Assembly (NCBI RefSeq): GCF_026013605.1
Contig: NZ_JAPDPJ010000014.1
Coordinates: 1-64,000 of the forward strand
Origin: Plebeiibacterium sediminum
GTDB taxonomy: Bacteria; Bacteroidota; Bacteroidia; Bacteroidales; Marinilabiliaceae
Direction of reading: 5' to 3'
DNA length: 64,000 nt
Each line of letters starts with the position of its first letter. The first letter of the stretch is position 1. Shown here piece by piece: positions 28,261 through 36,132 of this stretch. Position numbers and translations under genes: made by a program. The notes under the pieces were generated by a model. The model ran no database searches, had not been told where the DNA came from, and was given only the letters and a program-made list of their open reading frames with translations.

Positions 28261-29844
28261 ATGAAAAATCATAAATTAACAATATATCTGGTAGGTGTTT
28301 TTATATCTTTGGGATTGTACTCTTGTGATAATGATGATGGTAATTATGACTATCACGAACTTGCCGAATTTAGAATTGAAGAAAGTGAAGCCAATCAAAC
28401 ACTGGCAGTTAATCAGCTTGATTATGTACATTTAACGCCAACGTTAGTATACGATGAAGATCTTTCTGACATTGAATATACATGGTCTATCTATTCTTCA
28501 AATATTGATGCATATAACGATATTCTTGCAGATACAATCTCAAAAGAAAAGAATTTGGAGTATCAAATTGTAGAAAAACCAGGTTCTTATGTTATAGAAT
28601 ATGCTGCTACTGTTATGTCTTCAGGCAGGAGAACAACTACCCGATACTTTTTAAATGTTGAAGGTATCTTTGGAACATCCGGTTTATTTGTTTTATATGA
28701 TGATGGATATACATCCGACTTTGCTATCATTAAAACACCTGTTTTTTCAGGAACTGCTCAGGAGGGGTCTGTAATATATGATATCTATTCGCAGGCAAAC
28801 CCACAACGTCCGTTATTAGGTGAGGCCAGAAAGTTGGGTTTCTTCTTTAATCAAACCAGTTCGCGTGTGTATTTGCTAACGTCAGAAGATATGGTTCGCT
28901 TGTCAACCGATAATTATTCTGTTGTTGGTGATCCTCAGGACGGTTTATTCTTAACTCCTCCAACAACAGTTAATCCGCAGTTTTACTATACTCGTTTACA
29001 ACCTAATTACCCATTTCCATGGGCTATGTATATACCAATAGAGTTTATGGTAAACGACGGTAAAATACATGGTTTGCTGACTGATTATGCAGGTGAATAT
29101 CCTTATTTTATGACACCAAAAGTTGTTACAGGCAGTAGTTATGTAGCCAGTCCTTATATTTCTTTAGTGGGATCGGCCATAAATGCTTATGACGAGCAGA
29201 ATGGAAGATTCTTAATTGGTTCAACATATAGTAGTGAATTATTTGAATTTGCAGGTACAAATGCTGAAGCATCCCGTAACTTAAACAGAACACTGTTGGA
29301 TTATGAACCTATTCAGAATATGAATCTGGCAGCTATTATGAAAGACAATGATAATGATGCTTATTATTTAACTGCTGTAACAGCAAGAAATGCTAATACT
29401 GCAGGAGTTGTTGCCGATATTAATATTAGCACTCTAACAAATCTTTCTGAAGCTAATTTGTTTGCGTTACATCCTCTTGCTCCTGTAGGATTTTATGCAA
29501 CAAGTAGCACGTTGTATAATTTCAATTACAATACTTATTCAGCCTCGGCAAACCCAGCTTCAGTATGTTGGACTGCTCCTGATAATGAAGAAATCACAAG
29601 TTTGTATTTAATGTCGAATGCAGGTTCTGATTTAGGAGGATTCATGGAAAATGATAAAAATCCTCAGGGAAAATACATGTGTGTTTCTACCTGGAATGGA
29701 ACTGAAGGAAAGATTTACATCCTTGAGTTAAGTCTTGCTACCGGAGGATTTGTTGATTTAGTTGATTCTTATGAAGGATTTGGTAAGATTAAAGATATGA
29801 ATTTCAATATTGGTCGTGTAGTTATGGTATTACCTGGTCAGTAA
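28261..29844 (+). CDS. PKD-like-family lipoprotein
   Basis: A 527-residue surface lipoprotein, lipobox LYSC (Cys22), followed by an acidic Asp/Asn-rich linker. An Ig/PKD-like module comes first (about 30-130, LTPTLVYDEDLSDIEYTWSIYS), then a large beta-propeller-like region with repeated short strands (GLFVLYDDGY and others). PKD-like lipoproteins of this kind regularly follow SusD and DUF4843 in Bacteroidota and may bind the imported ligand. Last gene of the operon; the stop is 20 bases before a strong terminator stem. Confidence 0.8.
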   Translation: MKNHKLTIYLVGVFISLGLYSCDNDDGNYDYHELAEFRIEESEANQTLAVNQLDYVHLTPTLVYDEDLSDIEYTWSIYSSNIDAYNDILADTISKEKNLEYQIVEKPGSYVIEYAATVMSSGRRTTTRYFLNVEGIFGTSGLFVLYDDGYTSDFAIIKTPVFSGTAQEGSVIYDIYSQANPQRPLLGEARKLGFFFNQTSSRVYLLTSEDMVRLSTDNYSVVGDPQDGLFLTPPTTVNPQFYYTRLQPNYPFPWAMYIPIEFMVNDGKIHGLLTDYAGEYPYFMTPKVVTGSSYVASPYISLVGSAINAYDEQNGRFLIGSTYSSELFEFAGTNAEASRNLNRTLLDYEPIQNMNLAAIMKDNDNDAYYLTAVTARNANTAGVVADINISTLTNLSEANLFALHPLAPVGFYATSSTLYNFNYNTYSASANPASVCWTAPDNEEITSLYLMSNAGSDLGGFMENDKNPQGKYMCVSTWNGTEGKIYILELSLATGGFVDLVDSYEGFGKIKDMNFNIGRVVMVLPGQ

Positions 29845-29864
29845 ATAGAAATCGCTTATAAATG

Positions 29865-29907
29865 AAAAATCCTGCTTTGAATAAAATATTCAAAGCAGGA
29901 TTTTTTT
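29865..29907. terminator. Bidirectional terminator between convergent genes
   Basis: Eighteen-base perfect arms (29865-29882 and 29888-29905) centred on tcctgctttgaat enclose a five-base loop. The arms begin with a run of A and end in a run of T, so the hairpin works on both strands. It ends the SusCD operon on the plus strand and the ECF sigma gene on the minus strand. Confidence 0.95.
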
Positions 29908-30499
29908 ATTTAGAAAAATACAAAGTAATAAAAACATAAAAGGATGAGCGCAATAGCTTTAAAGCCTTAGTCATGTGGTTTTCAACTGTTTTCACAGATA
30001 TACTAAGTTCCTGAGAGATTTCTTTCTGTGAGTAACCATGCATACGGCTAAGCCGAAAAACCTGTTTGGTTTTATAGGGTAATTGCTGTATTAACTGTTC
30101 AAGCTTAGAATAACTTTCGGTATAATCAAACCACTCTTCTGTAGTATTAATGCCAACATTGGGTATTTCATCTTCTGAGGTATGAATAACATCATTTTTG
30201 TAACGTTTTGCCAGTTGTGCAAACACCTGATACTTAACTGCAGATGACATGTATGTAAAAAAACTATAATTAATATCAATAGCACTTCTTCGTACCCAGA
30301 TATCTAAAAAAACATTTTGTAGTACTTCTTCTGCTTCAGAATATGAGTTTAACTTTCTTTCAGCTTGGAGCAGCAGTTTTTTCCAATAGCGATTATACAG
30401 CGTTTCAAAGGCTAACCTGTCATCGTTATCCTTTAAAAATGCCAGTAATTCGCTATCTGCACAATTGCTGTACTCCTCCAATTTTACTCCCATTCCCAT
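29906..30499 (-). CDS. ECF sigma-70 factor, second copy (RpoE-like)
   Basis: A 197-residue sigma factor of the Bacteroidota ECF expansion. Region 2 includes SEAEEVLQNVFLDIWVRR, and region 4 (about 135-185) includes YSQKEISQELSISVKTVENHM. It is convergent with the SusCD operon and shares its terminator. No FecR gene lies next to it, so its anti-sigma factor is elsewhere or it acts without one. Its upstream sequence carries aataggggt, as before the first ECF gene, hinting at cross-control between the two sigma factors. Confidence 0.9.
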   Translation of the reverse strand: MGMGVKLEEYSNCADSELLAFLKDNDDRLAFETLYNRYWKKLLLQAERKLNSYSEAEEVLQNVFLDIWVRRSAIDINYSFFTYMSSAVKYQVFAQLAKRYKNDVIHTSEDEIPNVGINTTEEWFDYTESYSKLEQLIQQLPYKTKQVFRLSRMHGYSQKEISQELSISVKTVENHMTKALKLLRSSFYVFITLYFSK

Positions 30500-30540
30500 A
30501 TATAAAGAAATTATATACTATTAGTTTTATATTAAAACTA

Positions 30541-30553
30541 CATAACCCCTATT
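30541..30553 (-). promoter_or_regulatory. AATAGGGGT block upstream of the second ECF gene
   Basis: On the minus strand the sequence aataggggttatg lies about 42 bases upstream of the start codon. The nine bases aataggggt equal those at 19171-19179 before the first ECF sigma gene. The downstream half (ttttaatataaaact) matches the tttttatacactat block only partly. Confidence 0.35.
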
Positions 30554-31008
30554 GAGTATTAATCTATAAGATCTATCCCAAAAATAGAACAAAATCAAAA
30601 GATAATCGCTTAAAAAATGTTATTTTTTAACACAAACCCATGTTATTAAAAGTTAACTCTATTAGGGTTATTTTCATGATCCCTGCAAAAGAGTACATGT
30701 ATCAGATCGTATGATTGAAAAATACCTAGCTCTAAGCAAAAGAAGCAATAGGAAAAGAAGAATTAATCCTACTCATTAAAAAATGATATTCAACGAGAAA
30801 GAACCAAATAATGAGGATATTAATAGTATTATTCTTATTATACAGAAAACAAAATGAACCTAACAGCAGGACGTAACCCTAATTTATTTTGTCCCCGTAC
30901 ATTCGCCCGGGGAATAAATTCTCGTGTACATCTGAATCCGGAATGAAAAGCCCTATTTTGTCACATCCTGGCTGGAAAGAAATAAAACCTGCTCTGGTTA
31001 AAAATTCA
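30554..31008. other. Gene-free stretch between the second ECF gene and the HAD gene
   Basis: Mostly AT-rich without an ORF above about 25 codons. A short GC-richer patch at 30890-30985 (gtccccgtacattcgcccgg) stands out and may be debris of a repeat or insertion element, but no element ends could be defined. Confidence 0.4.
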
Positions 31009-31815
31009 TTAATTCATAAAAAGCTCAACAACGTGGGCCACGCCATCCTCATCGTTTGATAAAGTAACAAAATCAGATACTTGTTTAACCTGATCCTGAG
31101 CATTGGCCATTGCAACACCAAAACCTGCAAATTCAATCATGGTTAAATCATTGAATCCATCTCCACAGGCAAGCATTTCTTCACGGGTATGACCGGTGTA
31201 ATCCAATAACAATTGCAGCGATTGAGCTTTATCAATATTCAAAGGATTCAATTCTAAAAAGAAGGGTTCACTGCGATAGATATTCATCTCTCGACTAAAC
31301 TGCGCTTTCATTTCCTGTTCCAGTCTTATTAAAATTTCAGGATTACCAACCATCAGGCATTTAGGCACCGGAAGTTTAAGTGCTTCAGTAAATGAATCCA
31401 CCTTTTTAATTGGCATTTTATTTAAAAAAGCCTCATACTGAATATATTCATTCTCTGTATTTTCTGAAATAATACTTTCATTTTCGTATGAAATAATGTC
31501 GACCTTATTGTCTCGGGCTATTTCATGCAAAACCGGTAAATTTTCAGTATTCAATGCCGATTGGTGAATCACTTCCTTTGTTTGCCAGTTAATAATAGTA
31601 CCACCATTAAACGACAAAATATAGCCACCATATTTAGCCAACTCCAATTCCTCTGCTAAAGGCACAATACCATAAGTTGGTCTGCCCGATGCCAATACAA
31701 TCTTCACCCCTTTTTGCTGCACTTTTAATAAGGTAGCTTTTGTTCGTTCCGAAATTTCTTTTTTTGAATTGGTTAAAGTTCCATCTAAATCAAGCACAAG
31801 TAACTTATACTGCAT
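31009..31815 (-). CDS. Cof-type HAD-IIB phosphatase
   Basis: A 268-residue haloacid dehalogenase-fold phosphatase. Motif I is LDLDGTLTNS near residues 8-17 (catalytic Asp8 and Asp10), motif II is LASGRP, and motif IV is GDGFNDLTMIE near 218-228. The cap of about 90-180 is of the IIB type. Family members dephosphorylate sugar phosphates, nucleotides or cofactor intermediates such as pyridoxal phosphate; the substrate is not predictable. It stands alone between gene-free stretches. Confidence 0.92.
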   Translation of the reverse strand: MQYKLLVLDLDGTLTNSKKEISERTKATLLKVQQKGVKIVLASGRPTYGIVPLAEELELAKYGGYILSFNGGTIINWQTKEVIHQSALNTENLPVLHEIARDNKVDIISYENESIISENTENEYIQYEAFLNKMPIKKVDSFTEALKLPVPKCLMVGNPEILIRLEQEMKAQFSREMNIYRSEPFFLELNPLNIDKAQSLQLLLDYTGHTREEMLACGDGFNDLTMIEFAGFGVAMANAQDQVKQVSDFVTLSNDEDGVAHVVELFMN

Positions 31816-32039
31816 TATTCCCCCGGTTTTATTATTTTTTACAGATTAATTTAAATACATACAATGTTTTATGTACTTAAAATAGCTTGCAAAAATAGAA
31901 AAATTGTGGTGATTAAAGAGTATTATTTTAAACAATGGAAATAAATGTATTTTTGATTTTGCTCTATGGCAAACAGTTACTATTTTGTGTCCATATCACC
32001 CTATTGAAACTGTGGTTCTTTAGAATATACTTGTTAATT

Positions 32040-33755
32040 ATGACAATACAACAATTAATCAATATGATACCCTTTGAAATATTAAAACGAGGGGAATCAT
32101 ACTATAACAATAAAAAAATCCTGCAACTAAATCAGGGAAGTGATCAAACCTGGTATGCAGAGGTTGAGGGTAACTACGACAACTATGAAGTAGAGATTAA
32201 ACCAGACAACGATAGCAATTCTGCTGATTATTATTGCGATTGCCCCTACGATGGTACTATATGTAAACATGTTGCAGCTGTTGCTCTGGCTATATTCGAT
32301 AAAAAAACTATTCCTATTTCTTCAAATGATAAAATTCCTGATGAAGAAAGTTGGGAAGAATTAATAAAGGCGGCCAATTCTGAGGATTTAAGAAATTTCA
32401 TACTTGACTTTGGAGTTAAAAATAAAGATTTCAGACATCAAATTAAGCTTACCTTTTCAAAACCAGCTTCTGTTCAGGATGCGAATAACATTCCCTATTA
32501 TCAAAATCAAATAAGTGGAATATTTGACAATTATGATTACAGGGGTTTTATCGACTATCGAAATAGTTATAAAGCAATGAATGATGTTTCTGAATTCCAG
32601 ATAAAGGCTGATAATTATTACTCCGTAGGAAACCTTAACGAGGCTTTTTGTATTTCGGCTGCCATTGCAATGGAAAGTGTTAAAGCCATTCAAAATATGG
32701 ATGATTCATCTGGCGAATGTGGTTATGTAATTTCTGAAGCATTCAATGTTATTGCTACAATCATTAATAACAACCCCTCAAATAAACTAAAAGAAAGAAT
32801 TTTTAACTGGCTACATGAACAGGTACAAAATAATGATTACAATGCTTATGGTGTTGGAGATTGTTTAGAACCACTATTTTTCGATACAGCTGCCTCTTTA
32901 AATAAATTAGAAATTGCCTATAAATTTATTGATACCAAAATCATTGATCTGGATAAAGAAGACAGTTGGAGCAAGAAATATAGTTTACAAAATTATATTG
33001 GCCATAAGATAAATTTGTTACAATCAGAAGGTCGTAATTCTGAAGCCGAAAATATCATTGATTCTTATCTACATTTAAAAGACTTTAGACAAACACGAGT
33101 AAAAGAAGCTTTAGCAACAAACCAGTTAAAAAAAGCTGAAGATCTCATTCAGGAGGGAATAAAAATAGCTCTAAAGGATAATGAACAGGGTACTGTTCGT
33201 CAATGGAAAGACCAATTACTTGAAGTTTACAAAAAACAAAACCAAACAGTAAATTACAATAAACTAGCCAAGGAACTCTTTATTGAAAATACCTATGAAA
33301 TAAAGTACTTTAAGTTTTACAAAGCAACCAGCCCCAAAGATGGTTGGGAAACAAAACGAAATAAACTTATTGCAGAACTAAAAAACAATAAAAGAGGTTA
33401 TTACGGAGGAATACCCATTGATAATTTGGCTAGTATTTATATTGAGGAACAAATGATTGAGCAACTCTTTGCTTTAGTTAGTTCTTCAAATAGCATTCAT
33501 ACAATTATAAGATACACTAATCATCTTAAATCGAAATATACTAGCGAACTATTAGAATATTATAAAGCTGCTATTGAAATAGAAGCAGAACAAACCGGCC
33601 GTAATGTTTACGAAACCCTGGTACAATACTTAAAGCAGATGTCTAAACTTAAAGGAGGCTTACCTGCTGCAAAAGCTCTAAAAGATTCTTTATTAAACAA
33701 TTATAAAAATCGCCCGGCAATGAAGGAAATATTTAAAAAATTAAACTGGAACTAA
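32040..33755 (+). CDS. SWIM zinc-finger protein
   Basis: A 571-residue cytosolic protein. The start is put at the ATG of MTIQQLINMIPFEIL, where SWIM-family proteins begin; an in-frame upstream ATG (31935) would add an unlikely hydrophobic stretch. The SWIM finger is CDCPYDGTICKH, with ligands Cys66, Cys68, Cys75 and His77. The rest is a long alpha-helical region of TPR-like pairs (about 100-560). SWIM fingers bind DNA or proteins and often accompany SNF2 helicases; none is encoded here. A small acidic protein gene follows 35 bases later. Confidence 0.85.
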   Translation: MTIQQLINMIPFEILKRGESYYNNKKILQLNQGSDQTWYAEVEGNYDNYEVEIKPDNDSNSADYYCDCPYDGTICKHVAAVALAIFDKKTIPISSNDKIPDEESWEELIKAANSEDLRNFILDFGVKNKDFRHQIKLTFSKPASVQDANNIPYYQNQISGIFDNYDYRGFIDYRNSYKAMNDVSEFQIKADNYYSVGNLNEAFCISAAIAMESVKAIQNMDDSSGECGYVISEAFNVIATIINNNPSNKLKERIFNWLHEQVQNNDYNAYGVGDCLEPLFFDTAASLNKLEIAYKFIDTKIIDLDKEDSWSKKYSLQNYIGHKINLLQSEGRNSEAENIIDSYLHLKDFRQTRVKEALATNQLKKAEDLIQEGIKIALKDNEQGTVRQWKDQLLEVYKKQNQTVNYNKLAKELFIENTYEIKYFKFYKATSPKDGWETKRNKLIAELKNNKRGYYGGIPIDNLASIYIEEQMIEQLFALVSSSNSIHTIIRYTNHLKSKYTSELLEYYKAAIEIEAEQTGRNVYETLVQYLKQMSKLKGGLPAAKALKDSLLNNYKNRPAMKEIFKKLNWN

Positions 33756-33790
33756 TATTGAATTTTTTGTAATTAACTATAAATACTAAA

Positions 33791-34255
33791 ATGAAATCTC
33801 TATCGGACAACTTTAGTTATGAAGGTAAACAGCTCTTTAAAAAAGGAGGAGAAATAATAGAAGTAATTGAGCATATTGCAAACTTAATACCTGAGGATAA
33901 TGAAGCATTGCAATCTATTAAAGAGATAATGTTGCATGATGCCTATCAGCTTCAGGTAAAAGTATCCGGAGCCGAAGCTATTGATCTGTATGATCTTAAA
34001 ATGGAAGCTGCCAGCTTTATTCGCAAAGCTGCCAAAGACCTAATAGTTCAGAAACATGCTTTGGAAATGTTTGATTTTGAAGATTCAGGCTATTTTGATA
34101 TAGTGAGAGAATTAATTGAAGAATACCGCCTGCTTTTTATTCAATGGGTAGCAAAATTTGATAAGTGGGACTATATCATAGATAGATGGGGATTATTTAA
34201 CCCTCCGGGAGTTAGCCCTCACGATAAAGATCCTGATGATGATATACCTTTTTAA
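33791..34255 (+). CDS. Small acidic helical protein of unknown function
   Basis: A 154-residue, predicted all-helical and acidic cytosolic protein with no signal peptide or membrane segment. It ends in a disordered acidic tail (PHDKDPDDDIPF). It lies 35 bases behind the SWIM gene on the same strand and is probably co-transcribed, so it may work with that protein. I do not recognise a family. Confidence 0.75.
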   Translation: MKSLSDNFSYEGKQLFKKGGEIIEVIEHIANLIPEDNEALQSIKEIMLHDAYQLQVKVSGAEAIDLYDLKMEAASFIRKAAKDLIVQKHALEMFDFEDSGYFDIVRELIEEYRLLFIQWVAKFDKWDYIIDRWGLFNPPGVSPHDKDPDDDIPF

Positions 34256-34329
34256 CCAACTATAAGAAATCACTTCTCTTTTAACCTCCTCTACCCCACA
34301 ATCGGACCTCCTCTATACCAAAGAGCATA

Positions 34330-34460
34330 CTGATGCGGATGGTTATCGGATGGTCTGCGGCATTTCTGCGGATGCTATAGACCGATGCTCACCCGCAGCC
34401 TATCCGCAGACCACCCGCAAAAACCCGTTCACAACCCGCAGCCTGTCCGCAGCAGGTATA
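34330..34460. repeat. GC-rich ccgcag/ctgcgg repeat patch
   Basis: About eight copies of tgcgg, ctgcgg or their complements occur in 130 bases of otherwise AT-rich DNA. A 10-base perfect inverted pair, tggtctgcgg (34351-34360) and ccgcagacca (34404-34413), and smaller nested pairs could form a branched hairpin. The composition differs sharply from the neighbours. Confidence 0.55.
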
Positions 34461-34657
34461 TTGCAAGTCCGTTTACAGTCCGTTCATGCACAGTAAAATG
34501 CCTTTTTTAACACTTTTGTGCACAATTTTTTGCCGTTTTTGCCAAATCATGCACAATTTACCCAAAAATCACCTTTTTTGACTATAAAACTAAATCCAAC
34601 CTCATCCGATAAAAACCATATACACCTATTAATCAATAGATAACAACACCCAAAAAG

Positions 34658-34684
34658 TAACGGTAAAATTACCGTTATTTTTTT
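34658..34684 (+). terminator. Terminator-like hairpin
   Basis: Arms taacggta and taccgtta enclose the loop aaat, followed by seven T. It is well formed for the plus strand, but 400 bases past the nearest upstream stop codon. It may end a transcript running through the GC-rich repeat patch. Confidence 0.65.
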
Positions 34685-34896
34685 GTCCATCCACTTGATA
34701 TAATTTAGTTATCGAAAGCTAAGGGAAAGGTTAGCAGTAAACAGTTGCCAGTTGGCAGTTGGCAAAGTAGACTAAGAACTGCAGGCTGAGGACTGAGGAC
34801 TGTTAACCAAAAACCAGCTAAAACATCGGCCGATACCATGTTTAACCCGATCCTCTTTATTATCTGATCAATACTGGAGAGGGTTACAAAAACAAG

Positions 34897-35127
34897 ATGA
34901 TGCATGAACTTAAAAATTTCGCCATCGGTTCACTGGGTTCTTTAGGAGTAATGGAGGCTGTAGACAGTCAAATATTCTCTGCCCAGGATGCAGATCCACA
35001 AACAATAATCATCAGATCTGCGATCACCCTGCTAGCAGGAGTTCTTACAACAGTAATTTCTAAATGGATGAAACGCAACAATGTTGAAAAGACAGATTCT
35101 AAAAATAAAGAAGTTACTGCACCCTAA
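34897..35127 (+). CDS. Small single-pass membrane protein next to DUF6266
   Basis: A 76-residue protein with one hydrophobic helix at about 37-59 (IIIRSAITLLAGVLTTVISK) followed by a basic and then polar tail. Met1 and Met2 are both possible starts. The size and topology recall phage holin-like proteins, but that is only a resemblance. It precedes the DUF6266 gene by 59 bases and may form a two-gene unit with it. No function known. Confidence 0.65.
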   Translation: MMHELKNFAIGSLGSLGVMEAVDSQIFSAQDADPQTIIIRSAITLLAGVLTTVISKWMKRNNVEKTDSKNKEVTAP

Positions 35128-35186
35128 GAAAAGGGCAATAAAATTAAAAACATTTTTAAAATTAATAATCGTAAAAATTAATAGTC

Positions 35187-35825
35187 ATGGGAAAGTTTGT
35201 TAAAGGTTTAAACGGAGGATTTTCAGGAAGAGTAGGTAGCACAGTTGGTAGCAAATGGAAAGGTATCAATTATATGAAATCACTTCCTGATATCAGAGAT
35301 AAAAAGTCATCAGAGAAACAAGTAATGCAAAGAGCAAGGTTTGCATTTGCTGCCCGATTTTTACAACCATTGTATCCTGTTTTTAAACAGGGCTTAAAAG
35401 CGCAAGGTGTAAATCAGTCGCCACAAAATGCAGCATTCTCAGAGTTTTTAAATTATGCATTAATAGGCGAATATCCTGATTTTGGTATTGATTATCCAAA
35501 CCTGGTCTTTGCAAAAGGAAGTATTCAGGTGGCCGATAAACCTGCAGTGACCATCGAGGATGAACAGATTGTTTTTACATGGTCTGATAATCCCAATGCA
35601 TTAAAATATGTTGGAACAATGCAGGCTCTGTTAGTTGGTATTGCAGAAGGAGGTTATCCCAGTTATTCTGTTGATGAATATACCAGAGCAGATGGAAAAG
35701 GTAGTTTGTATATGCCTAATGCGCCATCAGGAACTCCTATACATTGCTATTTAGCATTTGCCTCATCAGGAAAAATGGGTACAGCCAGCAATAGTATTTA
35801 TCTGGGTACCGTAACTGCTCCTTAA
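35187..35825 (+). CDS. DUF6266 family protein
   Basis: A 212-residue protein starting MGKFVKGLNGGFSGRVGSTVG, the hallmark opening of DUF6266, followed by a conserved helical stretch (RARFAFAARFLQPLYPVFKQGLK) and a beta-rich C-terminal half. No signal peptide is visible. DUF6266 is confined to Bacteroidota and its role is unknown. Many genomes carry several sequence-variable copies. It is followed by a terminator at 35869. Confidence 0.85.
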   Translation: MGKFVKGLNGGFSGRVGSTVGSKWKGINYMKSLPDIRDKKSSEKQVMQRARFAFAARFLQPLYPVFKQGLKAQGVNQSPQNAAFSEFLNYALIGEYPDFGIDYPNLVFAKGSIQVADKPAVTIEDEQIVFTWSDNPNALKYVGTMQALLVGIAEGGYPSYSVDEYTRADGKGSLYMPNAPSGTPIHCYLAFASSGKMGTASNSIYLGTVTAP

Positions 35826-35868
35826 TAATTAACGATCATCATAGTTTAATTAGTATAGCTACTATCAG

Positions 35869-35902
35869 AATCCTCTTTGTCTTAGGCAGGGAGGATTTTT
35901 TT
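35869..35902 (+). terminator. Terminator after the DUF6266 gene
   Basis: Arms aatcctc (35869-35875) and gaggatt (35891-35897) with a 15-base loop are followed by a run of seven T. It lies 43 bases after the DUF6266 stop codon. Confidence 0.75.
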
Positions 35903-35919
35903 ATTTAACAATAATGATT

Positions 35920-36002
35920 ATTAACGCAGACAGGCCTTTCTGACGCTGTATAGTTATTACGTACAGAAACCTGACTGCGACTTAAGAGATGTCTGCGTTA
36001 AT
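35920..36002. repeat. 83-base element with 13-base perfect terminal inverted repeats
   Basis: attaacgcagaca (35920-35932) and its exact complement tgtctgcgttaat (35990-36002) flank 57 bases that contain a further small inverted pair (ctgta/tacag). It resembles a REP/MITE-like mobile repeat or a cruciform. It makes up much of the gap between the DUF6266 gene and the next gene (35903-36132); the rest of that gap is AT-rich leader. Confidence 0.55.
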
Positions 36003-36132
36003 CAAAAGTTTGTGCACTTGAAACAACATTCGGGCGAGACTTTGTCTATTTATATTATTTTAACATTTAAACAATTAATTCTGGTATTCTATTTGTATCA
36101 TTTAAAACATTACAAACCAAACACATAATACC

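Larger units (their letters stand above)
34256..34896. other. Repeat-rich 641-base stretch upstream of the DUF6266 module
   Basis: It contains a GC-rich patch (34330-34480) dense in ccgcag/ctgcgg motifs, a terminator-like hairpin (34658-34684) and two short tandem-repeat runs (34742-34767, cagttggcagttggca type; 34786-34802, ctgaggactgaggactg). A reading frame on the minus strand across 34705-34905 looks like chance. Confidence 0.6.

Noticed and set aside
30783-30857. Plus-strand 24-codon frame starting MIFNEKEPNN
   Set aside because: Too short, no ribosome-binding site or signal features, and AT-driven composition.
34485-34500. gtaaaatgcc, complement of the operator half-site ggcattttac
   Set aside because: Single isolated half-site in a gene-free repeat region.
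34705-34905. Minus-strand 66-codon frame across the tandem-repeat region
   Set aside because: It runs through simple repeats, has odd composition, and overlaps the start of the better plus-strand membrane-protein gene.
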